Notes: generated from the letters alone by a model not told the origin. DNA of 64,000 nt from JAMXLO01 sp963719805 (GCA_963719805.1 CAVRDF010000009.1:682001-746000); one strand, 5' to 3'. Shown: positions 18,917 to 29,076, counted from the stretch's first letter. Translations and numbers: made by a program.

Positions 18917-20232
18917 ATGTCTGCAACGATCCGAGGATCAGCCGTACCCTGGTGGAAGGAACCCACCAAAGACCAATGGTATGCCTATATAGCGGCTTGG
19001 CTAGGTTGGACGCTGGACGCGTTCGACTTCACGGTCTTTCTGCTGATCATGGCGCCGATCGCGCAATATTTCGGCGTGCCGCTGATTGAAGTCACTGCGA
19101 TCTTCACCGTCACCCTGATCATGCGTCTCAGTGGCGCTACGGCTTCCGGTTGGCTGGCCGACCGTCTGGGACGCCGGGCGCCGCTGATGATCTCCATCCT
19201 GTGGTACTCGATCTGCAACCTCCTCGCGGGCTTCGCACCCAGCTTCACATTCCTGTTCGTGATCCGGGCACTGCTGGGCATCGGGATGGGTGCGGAATGG
19301 CCTGCAGGCGCGGCGCTGGCCATGGAGTCGTGGCCGGCACGGTCGCGCGGCTTCATGTCCGGTGTGCTGCAAGGTTCATGGGGGCTGGGATTCGCGTTGT
19401 CGGCGGCTGCTTACGGCCTGCTGTACTCGCCGCTGGAAGCCTGGCACAAGGGCTATGGCTGGCGTGGCATGCTGATCCTGGGCGTGTTGCCGGCCCTGGC
19501 CTGTGTATGGATCCGGATGTACGTGAAGGAGCCGGAAGTCTGGGCCGAGAACAGGCAGATCCAGAACACGACTCAGAAGCAGGCGTCGCTGCCGCTGTTC
19601 GCCATCTTCAAGCCGAAATACCTGTTCAATACGCTTTACGGGCTGCCTGTGGATGGCGGCGAATTTCTGGGTCTACTACGCGATCTGGGCCATGCTCGGT
19701 ACCTATCTGACGAAAGAGCTGGGCTGGACGCCGGCACAGGCGTCGATCCCGGTATTCTGGGGCAATATCATCACCTTCCTCTCCTGCGCCTTCTGGGGCG
19801 CGGATGTCGGAAAAGGTCGGGCGCCGGTGGGCACTGATGATCCCCACCTTCATCGCCATCTTCATCGCCCCGCTCTATCTTTCGACGACGGTCGATCCGA
19901 CCATGTTCCTGATCTGCTTCATGCTGATGATCTGCTTCGTCGGTGGCAAGGATGCACTCAACCCCGGCTGGCTGTCGGAGCGCTTCCCGACCGAGGTCCG
20001 GGCGACGGCAGCGGGCTTCGTGTATCACCAGGGTGCGGTGTGGGGCGCGTTCGTCGCACCGGTGCTGACCTATTTCGCGGTCAATCAGCACATGGGCTTC
20101 GCCAAGCCGATGCTGTACGCCACGGTCGGATCTCTGATCGTGTATGTCATCGCGGTTTATCTGGGCCCCGAAACCAAGGGCAAGGAATTGACCGCGGAGC
20201 TGGAAATCTTCGGGCAGGAAGAATATCCGTAA
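18917..20232 (+). pseudogene. MFS transporter (aromatic acid/sialate-type), frame broken twice
   Basis: A major facilitator carrier, about 438 residues after repair. It has the MFS signature GWLADRLGRRAPL after helix 2 and GMGAEWPAGAALAMESWPAR around helices 4-5, typical of the NanT/aromatic-acid:H+ symporter group. The frame is broken at about 19652 (GTGGATGG, expected GTG then ATG) and at about 19803 (GCGGATG, expected GCG then ATG), each an extra G. The last third, MSEKVGRRWALMIPTFIAIF to GPETKGKELTAELEIFGQEE, is in the third frame. An intrinsic terminator follows at 20257. All segments are well conserved, so I suspect sequence error. Confidence 0.85.
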
Positions 20233-20256
20233 CGTTTCGCAGCAGCGCGATGACAG

Positions 20257-20287
20257 CGGCCGGGGCCTTGGCTCCGGCCGTTGTTCT
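20257..20287 (+). terminator. Intrinsic terminator after the MFS gene
   Basis: A 9-bp GC-rich stem (CGGCCGGGG pairing with CTCCGGCCG, one G-U pair), a six-base loop and a T-rich tail TTGTTCT. It lies 24 bases after the MFS stop codon and ends that transcript. Confidence 0.7.
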
Positions 20288-20412
20288 GTGCGGGACGCAT
20301 GACGACATTCGCGGTCGCCTGGTTCGCAGCGGAAAGATTGGCGAGCCTTCGCAGCTTCGGGTTCTCGGGTGTGGGTTTGAGGAGCGGCACACGCCGCCAT
20401 AGACTTCTCGCT

Positions 20413-21303
20413 GTGACCTCTCGTTTCCACTGGCGCGCTGGGAAAGCGCGGACGGCATGCGGCGATGTCGTCGCCTTGGCGGTTTTCCTGCTGGTTGGGA
20501 TTTGCATTGCCACCGCTCACGCCCAGGTGCCGTCGGTTAGACGGACAGCGCCGGCAGACCCGAATGCCTGGCTGGCAGAACAGAGCGAACTCTGTGCAGG
20601 CGCGGTGCAGCAAGCGGAACAACAATATCATCTGCCGCATGGACTATTGACCGCTATTGCGAAGGCCGAGAGCGGCCGCCCAATCACCTCGCTCGGCGAT
20701 GTTCGTCCTTGGCCGTGGACCATCGATGCCGACGGTACGGGGCTCTTCCTCGACAGCAAGCCTGCGGCAATCGCCTGGGTAAGGTCGCAGAGTCCGCGGC
20801 ACAGCTTTATCGACGTCGGCTGCATGCAGGTTGACCTGAAATATCACCCGAATGCATTTGCTTCGCTGGAGCAGGCATTCGATCCAGTCGCCAACGCCAA
20901 CTACGCTGCACAGCTCCTGCTGGGACTGTATCAAGGCGAGGCAGGTGGCAGTTGGGACCTGGCCGTTGGCTTGTATCATTCCCACACGCCATGGCTTGCG
21001 GCGGTGTATCGCGACCGGGTCGCGATGATCGGGTCGGACATCGAACATGGCACCCTTACGGAAGTGCCGCTGTATGTACGCGCCATCCGCCAAGGCACGC
21101 TCCGGTTGCCGCTAACAGGCGGCAGAGTGACGGTGATCCATGTTCACCGGCAGCCGGCACTGCGCAATCGGCACTCTTACACCGTATGCCAGATTGAAAA
21201 GATTCTCGGTCCCTACCTTAGTGGCGGCCAGCGGGGGGCCGCGTGTGCGGCAGCAACTCATGAGCCGACACACCTCGCCAGCACTCCGCCTGAAACGAAA
21301 TAG
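20413..21303 (+). CDS. Lytic transglycosylase (SLT domain), secreted
   Basis: A periplasmic peptidoglycan lytic transglycosylase. After a signal peptide (VVALAVFLLVGICIATAHA, cleavage before Q) the SLT fold contains LLTAIAKAESGRP, where the glutamate is the likely general acid, then DVGCMQVDLKYHPNAF (the GxMQv motif) and FDPVANANYAAQLLLGLY. The PWPWTIDADG insert is common in the alphaproteobacterial members. GTG 20413 gives a compact 37-residue leader and is my choice; ATG 20299 in frame would add an atypically long N-terminus. Monocistronic by context, preceded by a terminator. Confidence 0.8.
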   Translation: MTSRFHWRAGKARTACGDVVALAVFLLVGICIATAHAQVPSVRRTAPADPNAWLAEQSELCAGAVQQAEQQYHLPHGLLTAIAKAESGRPITSLGDVRPWPWTIDADGTGLFLDSKPAAIAWVRSQSPRHSFIDVGCMQVDLKYHPNAFASLEQAFDPVANANYAAQLLLGLYQGEAGGSWDLAVGLYHSHTPWLAAVYRDRVAMIGSDIEHGTLTEVPLYVRAIRQGTLRLPLTGGRVTVIHVHRQPALRNRHSYTVCQIEKILGPYLSGGQRGAACAAATHEPTHLASTPPETK

Positions 21304-21495
21304 GTCCGCGGGGAACTGGCCGCACGCGCTTCTTCGGCGGATACCGATGATCCGGCGCGATTGATCGGTGCAATGCATGAGCGCAGCTCAAGTGGAAGAT
21401 GAGAACTGGTCCTTTGTTCTCAAGGCTACGCGGACCTAATTACACGATCGGCTGTCCGCTGTGCCGCGATGGAGAGTCCATCGGGGTTACGCACA

Positions 21496-22086
21496 ATGAA
21501 TGGCGGAACCGAAGACCTGACCCGGAAGTTGATGATGAACGCTCAGGAATTGTCGCCAGCGATCTCGGGCGCCAGCATTCGGCGGCTCGATGGCCGTGAT
21601 ATTGCCGGCATTGAGCAGCATCTGCTTGAGCTCGACATGGTTTCGCGCAACCGCCGGTTCCACTGCGGCTTCGGAGATGCGGCGGTCAAGGCGTATGTGC
21701 GACGTCTCGATATCTCAATCGACATATTGTTCGGTGCAGTCGAGGAGGCCAGCGGCCGTATCGTCGGATTGGCGGAAGCGCACCCGGCCTCGGCGCAGCA
21801 GACCGTCGAAGTCGGAACATCGGTTCTTCCAACCCACCGCAAGCGCGGTCTGGCTCGCGAGCTCATCAGGCGGGCCATTGCAGCCGCGTTTGCGCAAGGT
21901 GCGACTGCGGCGGAACTGATATTTGATCCAAGCAACCGCGCCATGGTTTGCCTCGTGGCCGGACTGGGCGCCAGATCCTGCGTGCCAGGCCGTGCGGTAC
22001 TATGTGCCCGGCCGGATGTTCATGCACCGTGGCCCGGTTGCGCCGAACGCATTCGACCAATGCCCGATACGTTTTGCGATATGTGA
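21496..22086 (+). CDS. GNAT family N-acetyltransferase-like protein
   Basis: A roughly 196-residue protein with an acetyltransferase core: RRLDGRDIAGIEQHLLELD at the start, then VEVGTSVLPTHRKRGLARELIRRAI, which contains the acetyl-CoA-binding R/Q-x-x-G-x-A/G pattern (RKRGLA). The substrate is unknown. The C-terminal 40 residues (rich in Cys, Pro and Arg) do not look like a normal GNAT end, so the reading frame may also be disturbed near 21950, though I cannot place a break. Start uncertain; ATG 21496 and several later ATGs are possible. Confidence 0.65.
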   Translation: MNGGTEDLTRKLMMNAQELSPAISGASIRRLDGRDIAGIEQHLLELDMVSRNRRFHCGFGDAAVKAYVRRLDISIDILFGAVEEASGRIVGLAEAHPASAQQTVEVGTSVLPTHRKRGLARELIRRAIAAAFAQGATAAELIFDPSNRAMVCLVAGLGARSCVPGRAVLCARPDVHAPWPGCAERIRPMPDTFCDM

Positions 22087-22136
22087 AGCGTTGACGGGAC
22101 CGGAGCATCTACACGCCATCGATGGAGCTTTTAGCC

Positions 22137-22626
22137 ATGTTGCGCAGTACTCTTCTTCGCCGCCTTCACTCTCAGCATTTCGGCGGCACATGCGCAGATG
22201 CCGGACGCGATTGCCGCACAGGGCCAAGTGGCGATTGCAAGCTTCCATGCCGTAGGAGCGCAGATATACGAATGCAAGCCGGACGCGGCAGGCAAACTCG
22301 ACTGGCGGTTCCGGGAACCAATTGCCACACTGCTGGCCGACGGCCAGACGGTCGGGCATCACTATGCGGGCCCGAGCTGGACGTTGAATGATGGCAGCAC
22401 AGTCGTCGCCAAGTCCGCTGCCAGCTCGCCAGGCGCGACATCAGCCGATATCGCGTGGCTAAGGCTCGACGTCACGGCGCATCGCGGCAATGGTCGCCTT
22501 GATGGCGCCGTCACGGTTCAGCGGATCGACACAAAGGGTGGCGTTGCGCCCGCAACCTGCGCAGCCGCGGGCAGCTTGCTCAGCGTCCCCTATTCAGCGG
22601 AATACGTGTTCCTGCGCCACGAGTGA
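22137..22626 (+). CDS. DUF3455 domain protein, exported; signal-peptide frame broken
   Basis: The mature part (QMPDAIAAQGQVAIASFHAV onwards, about 142 residues) matches DUF3455, with AQIYECK, REPIATLLADG, GPSWTLNDGSTV and the closing YSAEYVFLRHE. A signal peptide (VLFFAAFTLSISAAHA) lies just upstream in the same frame, but no start codon is in frame with it. ATG-TTG-CGC at 22137 sits one base out of phase. One extra base at about 22146 would explain this. Function unknown; members are periplasmic. The stop is three bases from that of the convergent regulator. Confidence 0.72.
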
Positions 22627-22629
22627 GTG

Positions 22630-24027
22630 TCACGCCTTTCGCGTTTCAAACCTGTAGGGTGTGTCGCCCGCAGTCTGCGGATCGAGCGTCAGCCGATGCT
22701 GCAACGGTGGGAATGCCCGGCTTCGGCAGTCCGGCCGGTCGCACAACCGGCACGACAGGCCAATGCCCACCCGCGCGCGCTCCAGGTCCAGTCCGTCCGC
22801 ATATATAACAGCGTTAGCATGCGCCAAGCCGCAGCCCATCGCCACGACATGCGTCGGCTTGGGCTCGGTCCAGGTGCGCGCCGGCCGCGTCACCGTGCGA
22901 GCGAAGCACAGGAAAGCGGCGCCATCCGGTAACTCGGCCAACTGCACATGCACCGCACCCGGCTGCGAGAACGCCGTATGCACCACCCAGCGGGGGCACG
23001 ATCCACCGTAGCGCGCGAACGGAAAGCCCGCCGCCGAAAAGCGTTTCGACACATTGCCGGCCGGATCGACCCTAACAAAGAAGAATGGCACGCCGCGCGA
23101 CCCTGGCCGCTGCAAAGTCGATAGCCGATGGCAGGCCTGCTCGAACGAGACGCCAAACCGCGCCGCCAAAGCCTCCAGGTCATGGCGCAGTGCATGTGCG
23201 GCATCGAGGAACGTCGCGTAAGGCATCAGCAGTGCACCCGCGACATAGTTCAGCAGACCGACACGGATCAGCATGGCCGCCTCCGTGGAGGAAGGAGCAG
23301 CATCGGTCAGCACCGCCTCGATTGCGTCGCGCGCTTCCAGCAGGGCGAGCTGGAACGCCATGTGGAAGCCGCGGCTCTCGCGCGGCAATGCTTCGGACAG
23401 CGCCAGGGTCCGGTTCGCCGCATCGTAGCGCCGCAGTTCACCATCGAGCGGCAGAACGCTCACCGTCAGCCCATGCTTGCGCCGCAGACGCTCGGCGATG
23501 GCGTGGTTCATGTTCGCTGGCGTGACACGCAGTTCCGTGGCGATCGCGTCGGCCGCGCTCTCCAGTTCGGGGAAATGGTTGCTGCGTTCGTCGAACAGGT
23601 CGCGCGCCTCTTCGTTCGGCAGCAACACGCGGCGCCCCGAGGGCAGGGCGATGCCGCCGGCGTCCTCGCGCGCGACGCGCAGGGCACGGTAGAGCGCCAA
23701 GACCGAGCGGGCGGCGTTGGGGGCGACCGCCGCGAGTTCAGCCACCTCGCCCTCGGCTACCGCATCGGCGGACAGCAACGGATCGGCGAATACTTCCCTC
23801 AAGGCAACTTCCAGTTGCCTCTCGGTGCGGCCGGACAACGTGGCGAGATCCACCTGAAACGCCTCGCCGAGTTTGATCAACAACGAGGCGGTGACCGCGC
23901 GCTGATCGTGCTCGATCAGGTTCAGGTAGCTGGCGGAAATGCCCAGTTGCGCCGCCAGCACCTGCTGTGTCAGCTGACGCTCCGCGCGAAGCCGCCTGAT
24001 CGTTCGGCCGATCAGCGGGCGTGCCAT
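22630..24027 (-). CDS. XRE-family short-chain fatty-acyl/glyoxylate regulator (ScfR/RamB type)
   Basis: A 465-residue regulator. An N-terminal helix-turn-helix (RRLRAERQLTQQVLAAQLGI, then SASYLNLIEHDQRAVT) is followed by an ImmA/IrrE-like segment with HMAFQLALLE, and a C-terminal DUF2083-type domain with the cysteine pattern LSCRLCDRPDCRSRAFPP. This architecture is that of RamB and ScfR, known regulators of acetate/glyoxylate-cycle and acyl-CoA genes. It is divergent from aceA with 141 bases between starts, so direct control of the aceA-glcB operon is a strong inference. ATG 24027 (MARPLIGRTIRRL) is chosen because the HTH begins about ten residues later. Confidence 0.88.
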   Translation of the reverse strand: MARPLIGRTIRRLRAERQLTQQVLAAQLGISASYLNLIEHDQRAVTASLLIKLGEAFQVDLATLSGRTERQLEVALREVFADPLLSADAVAEGEVAELAAVAPNAARSVLALYRALRVAREDAGGIALPSGRRVLLPNEEARDLFDERSNHFPELESAADAIATELRVTPANMNHAIAERLRRKHGLTVSVLPLDGELRRYDAANRTLALSEALPRESRGFHMAFQLALLEARDAIEAVLTDAAPSSTEAAMLIRVGLLNYVAGALLMPYATFLDAAHALRHDLEALAARFGVSFEQACHRLSTLQRPGSRGVPFFFVRVDPAGNVSKRFSAAGFPFARYGGSCPRWVVHTAFSQPGAVHVQLAELPDGAAFLCFARTVTRPARTWTEPKPTHVVAMGCGLAHANAVIYADGLDLERARVGIGLSCRLCDRPDCRSRAFPPLQHRLTLDPQTAGDTPYRFETRKA

Positions 24028-24043
24028 CTTTACATCCTTTACA
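24028..24043 (-). promoter_or_regulatory. Direct TGTAAAG repeats upstream of the regulator, possible operator
   Basis: On the minus strand TGTAAAG occurs twice with a nine-base period immediately before the regulator ATG, in the divergent region shared with aceA. The first copy is extended to ATTTGTAAAG, which loosely resembles the TTTGCAAA-type sites reported for RamB. It overlaps the ribosome-binding region, so it would suit autoregulation. Assignment as an operator is inference. Confidence 0.35.
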
Positions 24044-24168
24044 AATCCGGCGTGTCGCCAGTGAAGCCAAACACATGATTTCACGGGGCTGAACGAAATT
24101 CCAGGTGCAATTCGCGGCTGCAATGTCAATTCTTGACGCACACGACATCTGACGCCAGGAACACACCA

Positions 24169-25500
24169 ATGCACCTTATCCCCGACCCCGAGCGCTTCGA
24201 CGGAATCCGCCGCGACTACACGCACCAGGATGTCGAGCGCCTTTCCGGCCACTTCCGCATCCGTCACACCATGGCGGAGATGGGCGCGACGCGGCTCTGG
24301 CAGTTGCTGAAGACCGAGCCCTACGTTCCGACGCTCGGCGCGCTAACCGGCAATCAGGCGGTGCAGCAGGTGAAGGCGGGTCTGCAGGCGATCTACCTGT
24401 CCGGCTGGCAGGTGGCGGCCGATGCCAACACCGCCGGCGACATGTATCCGGATCAGTCGCTGTATCCGGTCGATTCAGTTCCCGGCGTGGTGCGGCGGAT
24501 CAACAAGGCGCTGCGCCGCGCGGACCTGATCGCCAAGGCAGAGGGCGATAACAGCACCTATTGGATGGCGCCCATCGTCGCGGACGCTGAAGCGGGTTTC
24601 GGCGGTGCGCTCAACGCATTCGAACTAATGAAGGCGATGATCGAGGCCGGGGCCGCCGGCGTGCATTTCGAGGATCAACTCGCGTCGGAAAAGAAGTGCG
24701 GCCATCTCGGCGGCAAGGTGCTGATCCCGATCGCCCAGCATATTCGTCCGCTGAACGCCGCGCGTCTCGCCGCCGACATCGAGAGTGTCGCCACCGTGCT
24801 GCTGTGCCGCACCGATGCACATTCGGCGCAACTGCTGACCACCGATATCGATGAACGTGACCATCCGTTCATCAGCGGAGAGCGCACCGCGGAAGGTTTC
24901 TTCCGGATCAAGCCTGGCCTGGGCGTCGAGTATGCGATAGCGCGCAGCCTGGCGTTCGCGCCATACGCCGATCTGCTTTGGTGGGAAACCAGCGAGCCGG
25001 ATCTGGAGGAGGCTGAGCAATTCGCCGACGCCATCCATCGGCGCTTCCCTGGCAAGATGCTCGCCTATAACTGCTCGCCCAGCTTCAATTGGCAGAAGAA
25101 ACTGTCGCCCGAGCGGATTGCCGGGTTCCAGCGCGATATCGGCTCCATGGGCTACAAGTTCCAGTTCGTCACACTGGCCGGATTCCACAGCCTGAACCTG
25201 TCGATGTTCGACCTGGCGCGTGGCTATAAGGCACGCGGCATGGCGGCCTACTCCGAGCTGCAGCAGAAGGAATTCGTCGCCGAAGCCGAAGGCTATACCG
25301 CCACGCGCCATCAGCGTGAGGTCGGTGTCGGCTATTTCGATGCGGTGGCGACCGTGGCCTCGGGTGGGATGTCATCCACCACCGCGTTCTCCGGCAGCAC
25401 CGAGGCGGCGCAGTTTCATGACACGCCGCGCTCACCCGAGATGCCCCAAGGCGATGAAGCAGGCCTGGTGCGCAACGACGAACTCGCGGTGGCGAAATGA
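24169..25500 (+). CDS. aceA: Isocitrate lyase
   Basis: Cleaves isocitrate to glyoxylate and succinate, the first step of the glyoxylate shunt. The protein is 443 residues. The signature KKCGHL with catalytic C177 is at residues 175-180, and the metal/substrate segments ADAEAGFGG and NCSPSFNW are present. ATG 24169 (MHLIPDPERFDGIRRDYTH) has AGGAACA upstream; a TTG at 24133 would add 12 residues. Its stop overlaps the malate synthase start by four bases, so both shunt enzymes are translationally coupled. The ScfR/RamB-type regulator is divergent. Confidence 0.97.
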   Translation: MHLIPDPERFDGIRRDYTHQDVERLSGHFRIRHTMAEMGATRLWQLLKTEPYVPTLGALTGNQAVQQVKAGLQAIYLSGWQVAADANTAGDMYPDQSLYPVDSVPGVVRRINKALRRADLIAKAEGDNSTYWMAPIVADAEAGFGGALNAFELMKAMIEAGAAGVHFEDQLASEKKCGHLGGKVLIPIAQHIRPLNAARLAADIESVATVLLCRTDAHSAQLLTTDIDERDHPFISGERTAEGFFRIKPGLGVEYAIARSLAFAPYADLLWWETSEPDLEEAEQFADAIHRRFPGKMLAYNCSPSFNWQKKLSPERIAGFQRDIGSMGYKFQFVTLAGFHSLNLSMFDLARGYKARGMAAYSELQQKEFVAEAEGYTATRHQREVGVGYFDAVATVASGGMSSTTAFSGSTEAAQFHDTPRSPEMPQGDEAGLVRNDELAVAK

Positions 25501-27677
25501 ACGACATCGTCGTCGGCACGCAATACATCGATCATGTCGAGTCGGGTGGTTTGAAGATCGCGCGGCCGCTGTACGAGTTCATCAACCACGAGGCTATTCC
25601 GGGCAGCGGTGTCACGATTGCCGCGTTCTGGCAGGGGTTTGGCGAACTGATCAGCGACTTCGCGCCGCGCAATCGAGCGCTGCTCGACCGGCGTGACGAC
25701 TTACAGCGGCAGATCGATGCGTGGCATATTGCACATCGCGGTCAGGTGATGTCCTCGGACAGCTATCGCGACTTCCTGCTGCGGATCGGCTATCTGCAGC
25801 CGGAGCCACCGGACTTCTCGATCACCACGAGCAACGCGGATCCCGAGATCGCCACGATTGCGGGACCTCAGTTGGTCGTGCCGATCACCAACGCGCGCTA
25901 TGCGCTGAATGCTGCCAATGCGCGCTGGGGCAGTCTGTACGACGCACTGTATGGCACGGATGCGGTGCCCGACACGGGGGATGCGATCCGTACTCGGGAC
26001 TTCAACCCGATCCGGGGCCGCCTGGTGGTTGAGAGGGTCCGTGAATTCCTGGACCATGCGGTGCCACTGGCGTCGGGCAGCCACCACAACGCCACCGCCT
26101 ACGCCATCGATCATGGGGAACTTGTCGTCAGGCTGAACGACAGCACCACAGCCGGTTTGGCCAAGCCGTGGCAGTTTGCCGGCTATCGCGGTGTAGATAC
26201 AGGCCCGAGCGCCATTCTGCTGCGTCACAATGGCCTGCACATCGAGACGGTAATCGACCGCTCTCGTCCGATAGGGGCCGGGGATCCAGCAGGTGTGGCG
26301 GATGTCCTGCTTGAGGCTGCAATCTCCACGATCCAGGACCTGGAGGATTCGGTCGCCTGCGTCGATGCGGCTGACAAAGTGTTGGCCTATCGGAATTGGC
26401 TCGGGCTGATGCAGGGAACGCTTGAGGAGAGCTTTGAGAAGGACAAACGCTGGGTCACCCGCCGGTTGACAGCGGATCGCGAATACAAGGCGCCTGAAGG
26501 CGGCACGCTCGTCTTGCCGGGCCGCAGTCTGATGCTGGTACGCAATGTTGGGCAGCACATCTACACGGATGCGGTACTCGACGAGCTGGGCACCGAGACA
26601 CCCGAGACCCTGCTGGATGCCGCGGTCACCGCGCTCATCGGGACGCACGACCTGAAGCGTCGTCGGAACAGCCGTGCGGGATCGATCTATGTGGTGAAAC
26701 CAAAAATGCACGGGCCGGAGGAGGTCGCATTTGCGGACGCTGTTTTTGCCCGAGTTGAAACGATGCTGGGCCTGGCGCGCAATACGCTCAAAATGGGGAT
26801 CATGGACGAAGAGCGGCGCACGTCAGCGAACCTGAAAGCCTGCATTCATGCAGCCAGGGATCGCGTGGTGTTCATCAACACCGGGTTCCTCGACCGTACC
26901 GGCGATGAGATCCACACATCCATGGAAGCCGCCCCGATGATCCGCAAGGCTGACATGCGCAATACCTCGTGGATCAAGGCGTACGAGGACCAGAACGTCG
27001 CTATCGGTCTGGCATGCGGACTGCGCGGCCGAGCGCAGATCGGCAAGGGCATGTGGGCCGCGCCCGACCGGATGGCAGACATGCTGGTGCAAAAGATCAA
27101 CCATCCGAAGTCGGGTGCCAGTACCGCCTGGGTCCCCTCACCCACCGCTGCGACCCTGCATGCAATGCATTATCATGCAGTGGACGTGGCCGCGCGCCAA
27201 GATGAACTCGCGACGGCTGGTCGAAGTGACTCGCTTAGCGAACTTCTGAGAATCCCAGTCGCTGATAAGTCAGATTGGTCAGCCGAAGACATCTCGGAGG
27301 AGTTGGACAATAACTGCCAGGGCATCCTTGGCTATGTCGTGCGCTGGATCGATCAAGGCATCGGATGCTCCAAGGTTCCCGACATTCACAACGTCGGGCT
27401 GATGGAGGATCGGGCAACGCTACGGATCTCCAGCCAGCATATCGCCAACTGGCTGCACCATGGGATCATATCCGAGCAACAAGTACTGGCTGCAATGCGG
27501 CGAATGGCCGAGGTCGTGGATGAGCAAAACGCAGGCGACCCGCTCTATCGGCCAATGACACCGGGATGCGATGGACCCGCGTTCCGTGCCGCGTGCGATC
27601 TTGTATTCAAAGGACGCTCGCAACCCAATGGCTACACCGAGTACATCCTGCACGCACGGCGGCGGGAAGCGAGGTGA
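25497..27677 (+). CDS. glcB: Malate synthase G
   Basis: Condenses glyoxylate with acetyl-CoA to malate. At 726 residues it is the long monomeric G isoform rather than the 530-residue A form. Recognisable segments include QIDAWHIAHRGQV, RGRLVVERVREFLDHAVPLA, the acidic EAAISTIQDLEDSVACVDA catalytic region, and INTGFLDRTGDEIHTSMEA. The ATG lies inside the aceA stop (ATGA). An aceA-glcB overlap joins the two shunt enzymes in one operon. The gene ends 43 bases from the stop of a convergent oxidoreductase. Confidence 0.97.
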   Translation: MNDIVVGTQYIDHVESGGLKIARPLYEFINHEAIPGSGVTIAAFWQGFGELISDFAPRNRALLDRRDDLQRQIDAWHIAHRGQVMSSDSYRDFLLRIGYLQPEPPDFSITTSNADPEIATIAGPQLVVPITNARYALNAANARWGSLYDALYGTDAVPDTGDAIRTRDFNPIRGRLVVERVREFLDHAVPLASGSHHNATAYAIDHGELVVRLNDSTTAGLAKPWQFAGYRGVDTGPSAILLRHNGLHIETVIDRSRPIGAGDPAGVADVLLEAAISTIQDLEDSVACVDAADKVLAYRNWLGLMQGTLEESFEKDKRWVTRRLTADREYKAPEGGTLVLPGRSLMLVRNVGQHIYTDAVLDELGTETPETLLDAAVTALIGTHDLKRRRNSRAGSIYVVKPKMHGPEEVAFADAVFARVETMLGLARNTLKMGIMDEERRTSANLKACIHAARDRVVFINTGFLDRTGDEIHTSMEAAPMIRKADMRNTSWIKAYEDQNVAIGLACGLRGRAQIGKGMWAAPDRMADMLVQKINHPKSGASTAWVPSPTAATLHAMHYHAVDVAARQDELATAGRSDSLSELLRIPVADKSDWSAEDISEELDNNCQGILGYVVRWIDQGIGCSKVPDIHNVGLMEDRATLRISSQHIANWLHHGIISEQQVLAAMRRMAEVVDEQNAGDPLYRPMTPGCDGPAFRAACDLVFKGRSQPNGYTEYILHARRREAR

Positions 27678-27720
27678 ACGGGGTGCGCGTTCTTTGGCCG
27701 TGCTACTCAGTCAGAATGAT

Positions 27721-28992
27721 CTATCGTCCAAGCATATCCGCGCCTTGGTACCAGGCCTGCACCAACGGCAAGAACCAGGGCTTCCCATAGTAAACCGGCG
27801 ATGCCGGGTGCCCAATGTCCGCAAAGGCGCTGTTCCCTTCTGGCCGGCCCAGCAGCCTCAGCGCAGCCTTGCGCCCGAGCCAGGTGGACATCACGACTCC
27901 CGAACCGCAATAGCCCATGGCGTAATGCAGGCCATCGTGCTCACCGACGTGCGGCAGCCGATCGAATGTGTAGGCTATATAACCGAACCACGAATGGCTG
28001 ATTTCCACATCGTGCAGCTCGGGAAAAATGCGGGCCATATAATTCGAGAGCCGCTCGGCAGCACGTTGCGGACCGATATCGGTGTAAGCTGGCCGGCCGC
28101 CGAACAATATTCGGGTGTTGTCCGGCGACGGGCGGAAGTAGCAGAGTAGCCGGTTGCTGTCTGACAGCATGCGGCCTCTCGGCATCAGTGTCGCCATCAG
28201 GTTCGACGATAATGGCGCTGTCGCTACCATGTAGCTTGTCACCGGAATCACGCGCCGGCGCAGCGCCTGGGTAACAGCGGCCGTATAGCCATTCGTGGCG
28301 ACGATCACATTGCGCGCGGTGATCGAGGCGCGTGGGATAGTAACGGTGAAGTCGCTGCCATTCCGGTGAATAGCAGTGACCGGACTGTTCCCATCCACCC
28401 TCGCCCCTGACCGGCGCACGCGGTCGATCAGGCCTGCATGGTAGCGTGCGGGATGCAGCCCGGCACGACGAGGCATCACCCTGCCGCCGCAGTAGAGATC
28501 GGTCCCGATTTCGTCCCTCACTTCGGACTTGGGTACCATGTAGGCCTCATAACCGGTGGCGCGAGACAGTGCTTCGGTCTCACGCGCCAACGCCTCGTAC
28601 TGTGCTGGTTTTACGATACCAGTGAAGGCCCCGCTCTCGGCATAATCGCAGTCGATGGCTTCTTCCGCGATGAAATGCTGAAGGAAATCGTACCCTTCCC
28701 GTGCCTCAGCGAGAAGTGCCTTGGCTTGCGCCGCGCCATAGCGCCGCGTCAGCGTGCTCAGCGACGGCTTCAACGCATAACCAAGCATCCCGCCGTTACG
28801 TGAACTTGCGCCGGCACCAGGAACACCATCGTCGAATACAATGACGGAGCGGCCAGATCGAGCCAGGGTCAATGCCGCCGAAAGGCCTGTATAACCGGAG
28901 CCGACAACCGCGACGTCAACCCGAGCGGGCAGCTCCGATGCTTCGGTGACCGTTGGCCGCGCGTGTTCCCACCAGTACGGTTCTGTTCTCAA
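27721..28992 (-). CDS. FAD-dependent oxidoreductase, gamma-glutamylputrescine oxidase (PuuB/OrdL)-like
   Basis: A 423-residue DAO-family flavoprotein. It has YWWEHARP at the N-terminus, a PuuB-type feature, then VDVAVVGSGYTGLSAALTLA, GAGASSRNGGMLG and the closing MGYCGSGVVMSTWLGR. PuuB-like enzymes oxidise the amine of a gamma-glutamylated polyamine or a related secondary amine. It is divergent from a PotADBC-type importer (84-base gap), which supports an amine or polyamine substrate. No gamma-glutamate ligase is present in the window, so the exact substrate is open. Confidence 0.87.
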   Translation of the reverse strand: MRTEPYWWEHARPTVTEASELPARVDVAVVGSGYTGLSAALTLARSGRSVIVFDDGVPGAGASSRNGGMLGYALKPSLSTLTRRYGAAQAKALLAEAREGYDFLQHFIAEEAIDCDYAESGAFTGIVKPAQYEALARETEALSRATGYEAYMVPKSEVRDEIGTDLYCGGRVMPRRAGLHPARYHAGLIDRVRRSGARVDGNSPVTAIHRNGSDFTVTIPRASITARNVIVATNGYTAAVTQALRRRVIPVTSYMVATAPLSSNLMATLMPRGRMLSDSNRLLCYFRPSPDNTRILFGGRPAYTDIGPQRAAERLSNYMARIFPELHDVEISHSWFGYIAYTFDRLPHVGEHDGLHYAMGYCGSGVVMSTWLGRKAALRLLGRPEGNSAFADIGHPASPVYYGKPWFLPLVQAWYQGADMLGR

Positions 28993-29076
28993 GATCGGCT
29001 CCTAACCCCGGGCGTGAGGTTGCGGCTCTCAACACGACTTGGCAAGATTGCAGAAGCAAGAAGAGGGCGCGCGCAG

